Shown here one piece after another: positions 41,876 to 49,339 of a stretch of 49,339 nucleotides of DNA. Source of the stretch: Pelagophyceae sp. CCMP2097 (taxonomy: Eukaryota > Sar > Pelagophyceae); NCBI GenBank assembly GCA_026770575.1, contig MU657181.1, forward strand, positions 27,423 to 76,761, read 5' to 3'. Positions within the stretch are counted from its first letter, which is position 1, and the number at the start of each line of letters is the position of its first letter. A program made the translations under genes and the position numbers. A model generated the notes under the pieces. It saw nothing but the letters and a program-made list of their open reading frames with translations, was not told the origin of the DNA and did not search any database.

Positions 41876-43384
41876 ATGCTGCCTCCGGCGAGGCCGGGTT
41901 TCGGCCGCGCGTGCTGGGGCGCGCGGCTGCAGGGGCCGGCGTATAGTCCTTACGAAGTCGTCGCTTTTGCGGCGCGCGACGGCGACGGCGCCGCGGCGGA
42001 GCGCTCCCTCGATGGGCGCATCGCGGCGTTGGCGGTGCCGTCGCTCGCCGCACTCGCGCTGGACCCGCTCCTCGGCCTCGTCGACACGGCGTTCGTCGGG
42101 CGGTGCGCGTCGTCCGAGGCTTTGGCGGCCGTGGCCATCTCGGCGTCGCTCTTCGGCCTCGTCTTTGGGTCGTGCGGTTTCTTCGGCAGCGCCGCGACGC
42201 CTCTCGTCGCCGCCGCGTACGGCCAGTCGGGGATGACGTTGGAGGTCAAGGAGCTGGCGAAGCGCATCGTCGGCGTCGGCTTGATCGTCGGCGCGGCACT
42301 GTGCGTCGGCGTCGAAGTCTTCGCGCGGCCGCTCGTCACTGCGCAGAGCGGCGGCGGCAACGGCGCGCTCATCGACGCAGCCGTGCAATTTGCACGCATC
42401 CGGGCGCTGTCGGCACCGGCCGTCGTCGCGACGAACGCTTTGAACGGCTGCGTCCGCGGCGTCGGCGACGCCGGGTCGCCGCTCCGCGCGGCGGCGCTCG
42501 CGGCCGTCGTCAACGTCCTTTTGGACGTCATCCTCGTCGCGATGATGGGCTACGGCGCAAACGGCGCCGCCGCCGCGACGGTCGCCGCCGAGATGGTCGC
42601 TGCACTCTATCTCTTCACGAGGCTCTCGGCGCGCGTCGCGCTCGAGGAGCCGCAAAGCGGTCAAACTGGTCTCGACGGCGCAGAGGCTCCTTCGCTCCTG
42701 GCCGGCCTCGGCCCGTTTGCGTCTGCTGCGGCGCTGTCGCTCGCGCGCACGGTCGTGCTGCAGCTCTTCCTCGCCGCGACGACGACGGTCGTCGGCGGCG
42801 CGGCCGAGCCGGCGGTAGCGCTGGCGGCGCACCAGATCCTCAAGCAGCTGTACCTGGTTCTCTCCTTCGCGACGGACGCCATCGCCGTGGCGGCGCAGAA
42901 CCTCGTCGCTTCATTGCCGCCGGACGAAGACGACGCGACGCTCGTCAAACGCCTCGTCTTGTGGGGCGTCTGCGCGGGCGTGTTGTTTGCCGTCACGCTC
43001 GAAGTCGGGGCGCCGTGGCTCGTCGACGCGACGACGGACGATTTAGCCGTGCGGGCCGTCGCGACGGACGTGCTGCGGCGCGTCGTCGCGCCGCTGCAGA
43101 TCGTTTCCTCAATCGTCTTCGTGGGAGACGGCGTCATGCAAGGTTCGCGCGCGTTTGCGTTCGAGGCCAAGGCCATGGCCGGCGCCAGCGCCTTTGCGGC
43201 GCTCGCGCTATTCTTGCCCGGCCGCGACGCGCTCAGTCCAGAGGCGGCACTGGACGTCGCGTGGCACGCCGTCTGCGTCCTCCAGGTCGGGCGCCTCGCC
43301 GCGTTCGGCCTCTTCCGCTGCTCCAAGAGGCGACCAAAAGCCACACCGAGCGCCGAAGACGACCTATCCGATGGTTTGTATTGA
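41876..43384 (+). CDS. MATE-family efflux transporter
   Basis: Intronless, 502 residues, about 12 hydrophobic spans. Family blocks: AALAVPSLAALALDPLLGLV followed by DTAFVGRCAS (first MATE helix pair), ATPLVAAAYGQSG, RALSAPAVVATNALNGCVRG and DAGSPLRAAALAAVVNVLLD (conserved GDT/S..P and NVLLD), repeated in the second half by AVALAAHQILKQLYLVLSFA, AVAAQNLVA and DGVMQGSR. The order is closest to DinF/EDS5-type MATEs, many of which are plastidial in plants. The N-terminal 40 residues could be a targeting region, but no clean signal peptide is visible. Such proteins export organic cations or phenolics with Na+ or H+ antiport. Confidence 0.9.
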   Translation: MLPPARPGFGRACWGARLQGPAYSPYEVVAFAARDGDGAAAERSLDGRIAALAVPSLAALALDPLLGLVDTAFVGRCASSEALAAVAISASLFGLVFGSCGFFGSAATPLVAAAYGQSGMTLEVKELAKRIVGVGLIVGAALCVGVEVFARPLVTAQSGGGNGALIDAAVQFARIRALSAPAVVATNALNGCVRGVGDAGSPLRAAALAAVVNVLLDVILVAMMGYGANGAAAATVAAEMVAALYLFTRLSARVALEEPQSGQTGLDGAEAPSLLAGLGPFASAAALSLARTVVLQLFLAATTTVVGGAAEPAVALAAHQILKQLYLVLSFATDAIAVAAQNLVASLPPDEDDATLVKRLVLWGVCAGVLFAVTLEVGAPWLVDATTDDLAVRAVATDVLRRVVAPLQIVSSIVFVGDGVMQGSRAFAFEAKAMAGASAFAALALFLPGRDALSPEAALDVAWHAVCVLQVGRLAAFGLFRCSKRRPKATPSAEDDLSDGLY

Positions 43385-43554
43385 CACGTGCGCGTCGCGA
43401 GGTCCACGAGGAGTATGGGGGGGGGGGGTGTTGTGTGTGACTCGAGTACTCGGAGATCTCGAGAGCACTGCTACTGGCAGTGCTGGCAGCCCCGCGGCCG
43501 GCGGGAGAAGGGTGCAGAGGCTTGAGCACTCGACGGACTGCCGCTGACGACGCG

Positions 43555-43674
43555 ATGGGGAACCCGCCGGCCGCCGCCGTTCCGAAGCCCTGCTGCGTCT
43601 GCGACGCGCCCAAGGCGTGTATTGGCAGGCGATGTTTAAATTTGTTCGGGCGGTTACGTTCGCCCGGGTCATAG
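43555..43674 (+). CDS. COX17-like fragment (copper-chaperone N-terminal motif)
   Basis: A short frame begins MGNPPAAAVPKPCCVCDAPK. The KPCCVC motif is the copper-binding signature of COX17, which delivers copper to cytochrome c oxidase in the mitochondrial intermembrane space. The remaining CX9C half (DEC...C) is not found in the next 500 bases in any frame. Either the second exon is very diverged or this is a truncated or pseudogene copy. The frame stops at 43674 after an unrelated tail, which is probably intron sequence. Confidence 0.3.
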   Translation: MGNPPAAAVPKPCCVCDAPKACIGRRCLNLFGRLRSPGS

Positions 43675-43888
43675 GGCGCTGCCCGCGGCGTAGCCGCCCG
43701 AGTGGCCCGCGACGTCGCCGGCGACCCCAAACGAGCGGAGTCGCGGTCGGCGGAGAGTGAAACGGATGAGCCTGTTAGGGGAGGGGCCCCCGGGCACCCG
43801 CCCACTTGTGAGCATTTTGCCCCTTCTGACAAGTTCTGTGACCTCCCATCCGCCGGGTATACTCGGTGTCATCTTTCTACGGATGGAG

Positions 43889-43975
43889 CTCTCCTTGTCA
43901 CTGCTCGTCCGCGCCCTGCTCGTCCAGAACACGCGTCGCGTGAGCCTTCCCCCACTCCTGTGGCAAAAGCCTCCC
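43889..43975 (-). repeat. dispersed repeat, copy C
   Basis: Minus-strand core GGACGAGCAGGGCGCGGACG with a flanking CTCACGCGACGCGTG, matching copy D over about 60 bases. It lies in the gap between the MATE gene and Obg, with no gene of its own. Confidence 0.8.
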
Positions 43976-44093
43976 AATCGTGTGCACCCCTTTGCGGCGC
44001 TCCTTTTTCGCCGGAGGGTGTCGCGGAGCTTTCGGGGCGGGCGGTTTGAGACGAGAAGGTTGCACAGGAAAACACAGCTTAGTCAAAGTCAGC

Positions 44094-46391
44094 TCAGTCG
44101 ACGAGTTGGAAAGGGGCGAAGTCGTCTTCCTCTTCGTCCTCATCGTCCTCAAAGTCGTCTTCGTCAAAGTCGTCGCCGAAGAACTCCATGGGCCCGAACT
44201 CGTCGTCGAACATGCCCTCGCCGGACTCGCGCGAGGCGTCGGCGTTGCGCTCGATTTGCGCGAAGGGGGAGTAGCCCAGCGGGTCGTACTCGAGATCCAG
44301 CTCGTCCCCAATCATGACCACGTCGCCGGGCTTGGCGCCGCGCTGCTTCAGGTCCCGCGCGATGCCCAGCGCTTCGAGCTGGCGGCCGAAGCGCGCGCAG
44401 GCGTCCGGCTGGTCAAAATTCGTCATTTCGGCGATCTTCTCGATGCGCGACGACTCGATGCGCCACTGGCCCGGGTAGCCCACCTCGTTGCCGTTCATGA
44501 TCGAGTAGCCGCGGTCCGCGTCGCGCGAGTTGGCAAAGGGCGGGTCCAGCTCCAGTCTGCGCTCGAATTCCGACGGCGGCCGCTCCGGCGGCGCGCGGTG
44601 CACCAAATCGCGGAGTTCGAACATGAGACGGCCGACGCCGGCGCCCGTCGCCGCCGACAGCGAGCGCACGACGACCTTGGGCCCGTCGTTCTTGGAGAGG
44701 CGATCCTCGGCGGCCTTCGTCACCAGCGCCACGTACTCCTCGCGCATGTCGGCGTCCACCGCGTCCATCTTGTTCAACACGACGACGCGCGGCTTCTTCG
44801 CCAGCGACCCGTCGCCGTACTGCTCGAGCTCGGTGCAAATCGTCAAGAAGTCCTGGACGGGGTCCAGCCCAGTGCAGTCGACCATGTGCACCAGAATGCG
44901 GCACCGCGCCACGTGCCGAAGGAACGCGTCGCCCATGCCCGCGCCCTGCGACGCGTCCTCGATGAGGCCCGGCACGTCCGCCAAAACGAGGCCGCGCTCG
45001 TCGGCGGCCTTGGCCGCGGCCACCGGTGCCTCGCGCGGCATGCGCACGGCGCGGTCGGCGACGCCGGCGAGGGCGGCGTCGAGGCGCGCGTTGCCGTACT
45101 CGCCCATGGCGACGCCGCGGACCTTTTTGCGCTGGAACAAAGCGTCGTCCGTGAGCTCGTCCCAAAAGTCCATCTCCGGCTCCAGCGCGTCGCGCAGAGC
45201 GCGCTTGTCGTTGCGCCGCTCCTCCTTCTTCGTGCCGCGCTGCTTGGAACGCCGCTCGCCGAGCTTTTCGATCTTGGCGCGGACATCTTTCGTAGAGCCG
45301 CCGATGGCGCTCCGCCGCGCGCGCGTCGCAAGCTTGCCGCCGTCGCCGTCGTCCTTGCGCACGGCGTCGTAGTACTTGTCGGCGTGGTCGCGGCCGCGCG
45401 CGCGCGAGTACGCCGGCGGCTCCCAAACGCCGAGGTTGGGCACGATGGTCGTGAACGCGTAGGCCGCAATCTTCGGCTTGGCAGACGTCGCCGACGCCAG
45501 TAGAGTCGACTTGCCCGCGTTGGGCATGCCCACGAGGCCCACGTCGGCGACGAGCTTGAGCTCAATCCGCAGGGTGCGCCGCCGGCCGCGCTCGCCTTTC
45601 TCCGCGATGCGCGGCGCCGTCAACCGGTCCGTCTTAAACGCCGCGTTGCCGCGGCCGCCGCGGCCGCCGCGCGCGACGACGACGGCGTCGCCGTGCTCCA
45701 CGAGCTCGCGCGAGACGTCGTCCTGGCCCTCTTCTCGGACGACGGTGCCGGGCGGCACGCGGATGACCACGTCGGCCATGTTCTGGGCGTGGCGGTCTTT
45801 ACCCTGGCCGTTGCTCCCCGAGGGGGCATAAAACGCCTGCTTCATGCGCACGACGCCCAAAGTGTTGAGCGAGGCGTCGCAGACCATGAGGACGCTCCCA
45901 CCGTGGCCGCCGTTGCCGCCAGACGGGCCGCCAAGGGGCACGCCCTTCTCGCGGCGAAAGGCCAGGCAACCGTTGCCGCCCGTCCCGCCCACGACCTCGA
46001 GGCGCGCCTCGTCCCAAAAGGCGGCGCCCGACCCCGCGGCCGCGCGCCGCATTCGCTTCTTCTTCGCGGCTTCGTCAAAGACCTACCCCGCTTCGTCGGG
46101 GTCTCCGCCGCGCCCCCGGCTCCCCCCTCGGCGCCCGCGGCGGTCGCGCTGACGCACGTCGCGCATCCCGTCCAGCGTGAGGCCGTTGAGGTTCACCGAC
46201 ATCGGCAGCGCGCCGTAGCCGTCGAAGACCAGGCCCTCGTCGTCGTTGACGTCGACGCGCCGCCCGTCGGGATCACCCTTCGCAAAACGCGCCGTCGCCC
46301 GACGCGTCAGCCCCGCCCGCCCCACGCCGGGCACGCCGACGAGGCCCGTGACATGGCCGCACAGCCAGACGAATGCGATGGGGAACCTCAT
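44094..46391 (-). CDS. obg: Obg/CgtA GTPase, organelle-type, with a large insertion
   Basis: Two exons, 46391-46158 and 46082-44094, phase 0; intron of 75 bp, donor GTGCGT. Residues of about 90-240 form the Gly-rich Obg fold (VVGGTGGNGCLAFRREKGVP, GGPSGGNGGHGGSVLMVCDA, VARGGRGGRGNAAFKTDRLT). The G domain has G1 GMPNAGKSTL, G2 AYAFTTIVPNLGV, G3 DVPGLIEDASQGAGMG, G4 NKMDAVD and G5 SAATGAG. About 110 basic residues (for example KIEKLGERRSKQRGTKKEER) separate G2 from G3. An OCT-like domain follows, and the C-terminus is strongly acidic. Obg acts in large-subunit ribosome assembly. The leader (MRFPIAFVWLCGHVTGLVGV) suggests plastid or mitochondrial targeting. Without the intron an in-frame TAG would split the gene. 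Confidence 0.9.
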
Positions 46392-46866
46392 CCGCGCGCC
46401 TACGGCCGCGCCCCTGGACCGCGACGGCGCGAACTCCTCGGACTCGATAGGGGCCCAAGTTGTCGCCGGTTGAAGACAGAATTCCTAAGAAAGGACTTGT
46501 TTGGGCCCCGTTGCAGAGCTTGCGCCGAGGGCCGCCCAGGGCCCTCCCTGAGCGTCGAGGGCCTCATGTCTGGTCCTGGCCGGCGCACGGCAAACGCTCG
46601 CGCTAGCTTGTTGCCCTTGAGCTCCGTTTGAGGAAAAATACCTTTCCTGGACAAATATGCGTCTTGACCAGCGGCCGGCGCGACACCACGCATTATTCAG
46701 GGGTCGTACCGGCACCTTCTACTATGCACTCCACTGAGGCTGCTAAAATCATCGGAGCGCAGCGGGCCTGGATTGCGACGCCGATTTTTGGGGAAATTAG
46801 AAAAAGTGACTTCCTGGCAATTGCTTCCTGGCGGACCTGGCCCGGGGGTTTAAGCCGCCTTTTCCG
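46392..46866. other. intergenic, no gene seen
   Basis: 5' flank of Obg followed by lower-GC sequence. No conserved coding frame is visible. GC content starts to fall at about 46600. Confidence 0.4.
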
Positions 46867-47091
46867 ATGCCGACGCGCGCTGTGCTGCTGGCGGCGTGCT
46901 GTGGAGCATGCGTTGCAGGCGGGCAGTTGCGCGGCGCCGCGACATCGCTGCGGGCGCAGAAATCTGTGTACGTGGGCCTCGGACCTCCCTCTCAACGCCA
47001 ATTTGACCTAGGGGCCGCTTTTGATTCGCAGATCGGCGGGGCATCAGTCACTTTTTTTTGGGCCGTCACTGCCACCGTGAAAAGAACGTAG
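46867..47091 (+). CDS. short ORF with signal peptide, doubtful
   Basis: The first 30 residues (MPTRAVLLAACCGACVAGGQ) look like a cleavable signal peptide and have the local GC bias. The remainder has no recognisable domain and passes through a T-run at 47051. It could be the first exon of a gene whose other exons are lost or unseen, or a decayed gene. Confidence 0.25.
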   Translation: MPTRAVLLAACCGACVAGGQLRGAATSLRAQKSVYVGLGPPSQRQFDLGAAFDSQIGGASVTFFWAVTATVKRT

Positions 47092-47767
47092 GAGGCGCAA
47101 ATCCCTAATAGAGAGGCTCCCAAAGCTATCGTACACTCACAGGGAACCGCCCTGGTGACGCCCCGCCGCAGCTACGCCCCTCGGCTGCCTCTTGGATCAA
47201 GTGGTTATCTCACCCCCTCGGCCTCGGTCTGAGTGAACTTTATTCGACTCTGTGCCTCTGGGGGACCCGGTTTGAGAGACATTGAGAGCCCCGAGTCTAG
47301 AGGCACACGTGTTGTTTGTTGGTCGCGGGGAGCTGAAAAGCCCGGGACCGTTCTCCTTCTTGGTTTGTTTTTACGGCCGCTGTTTCCGGCTCTCGGTCGT
47401 CGCGCGGCTGGGCGTTCTACCCAACCGGCTCCGCCTCTGGGCTCCGCCTCTGAGCTCCAACAGCGCACTCAGTCCAAATCAAATCAGCATCCAATAACGT
47501 TAACATTTTTTAGGTCCGTTCTGATTTTCTCGTGAGATTTTATTGTTTTTCAATCAAGTCCAAGTTATCGACCAAAAGGGCAATGTATTTTAACGATATC
47601 CTATCAACCCTATCGACCGGAAAGTTAAGGAGGCCTAGCTCGAGGGAGGCTTTTCGACAGTCACATGGGGTGAAAACCCACTTAATCCAAGGTAGCAGCC
47701 GAGACTGCGCATCCAGAGGAGCGGCTGCTGACATGAAAATATGACACCATCTGCCACTGACGTATGC
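47092..47767. other. gene-poor, AT-richer stretch
   Basis: No supported gene. Base composition falls well below the genes on the left, especially 47480-47640. It precedes a cluster of repeat relics. Confidence 0.45.
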
Positions 47768-47828
47768 CCTGGCAAAAGGGATTTCCGGTCCCAGTGCCAG
47801 GAGCCAGTTGAGAAAAGTGTATATAAAC
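47768..47828 (+). repeat. relic of one arm of the 3619-3799 MITE
   Basis: AAAAGGGATTTCCGGTCCCA then GTGCCAGGAGCC matches the right arm of the element at 3619-3799 with about 4 differences in 34, followed by a diverged stretch and GTGTATATA, the terminal motif in altered form. The opposite arm is absent. Confidence 0.75.
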
Positions 47829-47861
47829 ATATCCCATTCTTATTGAGGGTTTTTGGTACCC

Positions 47862-47938
47862 AGATGGGGGGAAGCTTACGCGACGCGTGTCGTGGACGAG
47901 CAGGGCGCGGACGAGCAGAGTCAAACAAGGAGCCACAG
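47862..47938 (+). repeat. dispersed repeat, copy D
   Basis: Contains GCTTACGCGACGCGTGTCGT, then GGACGAGCAGGGCGC, GGACGAGCAG and GGAGCCAC. It agrees with copy A in the same orientation and with the reverse complement of copy C. Confidence 0.8.
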
Positions 47939-48304
47939 AGACCGAACGGTTTCCAAGGGCAAAGGACGCCGCGCTTCGAGTAAGCGCACCTAGGTGTAGC
48001 GTGGAGATGACGAGCACGGTCCTACAGACGGGCGCGCCCTGCGTCCCCCGAGGACGGGCGCGCGGCGTCTCTTGAGCGTCTCTCAAGCTCCCTGTCTCCT
48101 CCCGAAAGTAAAATTTGTTCTGAGTGGGAATTCAAAAGATTTAAATCAGTCCATATAGGGGGGGGGCGCCCCCCCATGTCATTGTCGAAGAACCTCCCTC
48201 GAGCTAGGCCCCCTACACTCTCCGGTCGATGGGTTTTTGGCAGGATGTTCGCCCCAAAAATCGCCAAAAACGGCGGATCTAATTTGGACTGCACTAGGAG
48301 CTCC

Positions 48305-48471
48305 CCCCTATTGGATTCTGCTCCCTATTGGATTCGGAATGGCCAATGAGAGGGCTTGAAAATGCAATTTGTTCAGAAAAAGCGTTTTTGCACCAATCCG
48401 AGGGCTTCAAAAGTGTGAAAAATTTCAGAAGAAGGTTGGAATCCAATAGGGGATCCTGAATCCAATAGGGG
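48305..48471. mobile_element. second MITE-like element with doubled terminal repeats
   Basis: The left end has two copies of CCCTATTGGATTC (48305-48336), and the right end has two copies of GAATCCAATAGGG (48438-48471) in inverted orientation. The element is 167 bp, non-coding and AT-rich inside. No target duplication is obvious. Confidence 0.7.
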
Positions 48472-49129
48472 AAGGACTTCCTACCAGCTTAGCCCTACTA
48501 GCGGCCTAGTAGTTTTAAAAATATCGCCAAACAACGTTTTCGGAACGGTTACCAGATTCCAATTTTTCGACTTTATTCGATGCAAGGATTGCAAGTGCAA
48601 GACCGTTTGCATTGAAGTTCAAACTCGCTAGTCCGCAGGCCGAAGGTAGCTTTGGAGACCTCGTTCGTCGGACGGGGGGCGGTTCCTTAGAACCCTAAGG
48701 GCTTCATCGCTTGGGGAGGCGAGGCCCATCCGATAGAAACCTTGGGGTTTCAAGGAACCCGCGTCGTTCGCGCGGTGTGGTGCCTCAAAAATGGGCGTCT
48801 GTTCTCAAAAAGGGCATGTAAAAAAAACTGGCCGAACCGCCGGCGCGCGATGTGTTTCGCGACGGCTCCGTGCGCGCCGAGTCGGATCACGACAAGTGGC
48901 GCGACGGCGAGATGCTTGCGACTCAAACCTTATCTTGCTCACAGCTCTCCTTGTCTCAATAAGAACGATTTGATTCAGACTCAGGCTGTGCAGTAAACAC
49001 ACACCGGATGTCATATGACGGGCATGTGGAGGCATGAATGTTCAAGTTTTACAATGAGTCACTCGTTGCGGTATATATACCGGGCCCCACAATCACCTCA
49101 AAGGATAATGATCCGGTGAATCCCCTTTT
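48472..49129. other. gene-poor repeat-rich stretch
   Basis: No supported gene. It has a CTACTAG...CTAGTAG inverted repeat (48497-48515). A TATA-like palindrome CGGTATATATACCG (49069-49082) lies 48 bp before the tRNA-like sequence and shares GTATATATACC with the ends of the first MITE. Confidence 0.45.
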
Positions 49130-49213
49130 GCCCCCAGCGGGCCATTACGGGTTAATGGGCCCACGTACACAATAACTTGCGAATGGACTCGGGTTCGATT
49201 CCCGCAGGGGGCA
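49130..49213 (+). tRNA. tRNA-like sequence, possibly a class II tRNA pseudogene
   Basis: 84 bases, a class II (Leu/Ser) length. GCCCCC at the 5' end pairs with GGGGGC before a final A; the T-arm reads CGGGTTCGATTCCCG, a perfect stem of four with a consensus loop; the 5' part contains GGGTTAA in a D-arm-like hairpin. The anticodon arm is poor: only four weak pairs around ACAATAAC. The opposite strand encodes the string GNRTRV, typical of spurious frames over tRNA genes. I cannot assign an anticodon. Confidence 0.35.
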
Positions 49214-49325
49214 CTCGATTTTTGGCGAGTGTTACCCTGGTAAGCCTCCACTCCCCAGCGGTCACGTGTCCAAGACACGCAGTAAGCCCGCCCCGCGGCA
49301 ACAGGTTCAAGACCTGCAGTAAGGC
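49186..49325 (+). repeat. three T-arm-like hairpins in series
   Basis: CGGGTTCGATTCCCGCAG (about 49189), GTGTCCAAGACACGCAGTAAG (about 49265) and AGGTTCAAGACCTGCAGTAAG (about 49304) are each a short perfect hairpin followed by GCAG; the last two also share GCAGTAAG. They look like diverged copies of a tRNA T-arm unit running into the window end. Confidence 0.55.
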
Positions 49326-49339
49326 CGCCACCGGAGCCG

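Noticed and set aside
43980..45503. 507-residue plus-strand open frame
   Set aside because: Antisense of the Obg GTPase, whose G1-G5 motifs are unmistakable on the minus strand.
46083..46157. In-frame TAG between the two Obg exons taken as a nonsense mutation or readthrough
   Set aside because: A GTGCGT donor and a TAG acceptor remove it and keep frame, so an intron explains it better.
1..49339. CRISPR arrays, bacterial operons or integrated viral genes
   Set aside because: No spaced direct-repeat array, no operon-like overlap, and no viral structural or replication gene was recognised; the gene set is nuclear eukaryotic.

Overview
The window looks like nuclear DNA of a GC-rich unicellular alga with a secondary (red-lineage) plastid, most likely a heterokont of the pelagophyte type. 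This is inference. What the sequence shows: very high GC in genes, about 36 short spliceosomal introns (most 40-120 bp) that I could place by reading frame, short intergenic gaps, genes on both strands, and several N-termini that read as signal peptide followed by an Ala/Gly-Phe plastid transit boundary. No operon logic or bacterial signals apply. Coordinates of spliced genes below run from start codon to stop codon, with exons in the text.

Layout. 1-490: low-GC flank with a tRNA-like 3' end. 491-3515: secreted ExeM/NucH-type nuclease. 3619-3799: long inverted-repeat MITE. 3959-7696: a degenerate MYND-like protein, a coiled-coil protein and a Cys-rich secreted protein. 7893-12000: FAM210/DUF1279-like (minus), DUF819 membrane protein, SEC61 gamma, and a small plastid membrane protein. 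12935-16641: choice-of-anchor B (LVIVD) secreted protein, DUF2237-like secreted protein, phytochelatin synthase (minus). 16862-23089: NSF-like AAA ATPase with a plastid-type leader, soluble ABC ATPase (CAF16/ABCI type), a large unknown coiled-coil protein. 23371-27323: small secreted ORF, EF-hand protein (minus) head-to-head with a VPS9-domain Rab GEF. 28324-30370: cupin and a five-exon plastid DUF6523-like protein. 30458-36629: one very large minus-strand gene for a trithorax/MLL-type histone H3K4 methyltransferase (Tudor/PWWP-PHD-bromodomain-PHDs-ePHD-FYRN/FYRC-SET). 37314-46391: cathepsin B, mitochondrial class III aminotransferase, 2OG-Fe(II)-oxygenase-like (minus), MATE transporter, a COX17-like fragment, Obg GTPase (minus). 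46392-49339: about 3 kb almost without genes, rich in repeat relics, ending in tRNA-like hairpins.

The genes are a mixed eukaryotic set rather than one pathway. Themes that recur are plastid biology (AAA ATPase, small membrane protein, DUF6523, probably Obg), secretion and endomembrane traffic (SEC61 gamma, VPS9 GEF, secreted hydrolases) and metal/redox handling (phytochelatin synthase, COX17-like fragment). The most unusual signals are intron-related: a strong preference for the donor GTGCGT, three GC-AG introns, and introns bounded by direct repeats across both splice sites. There are also three families of short non-autonomous repeats.
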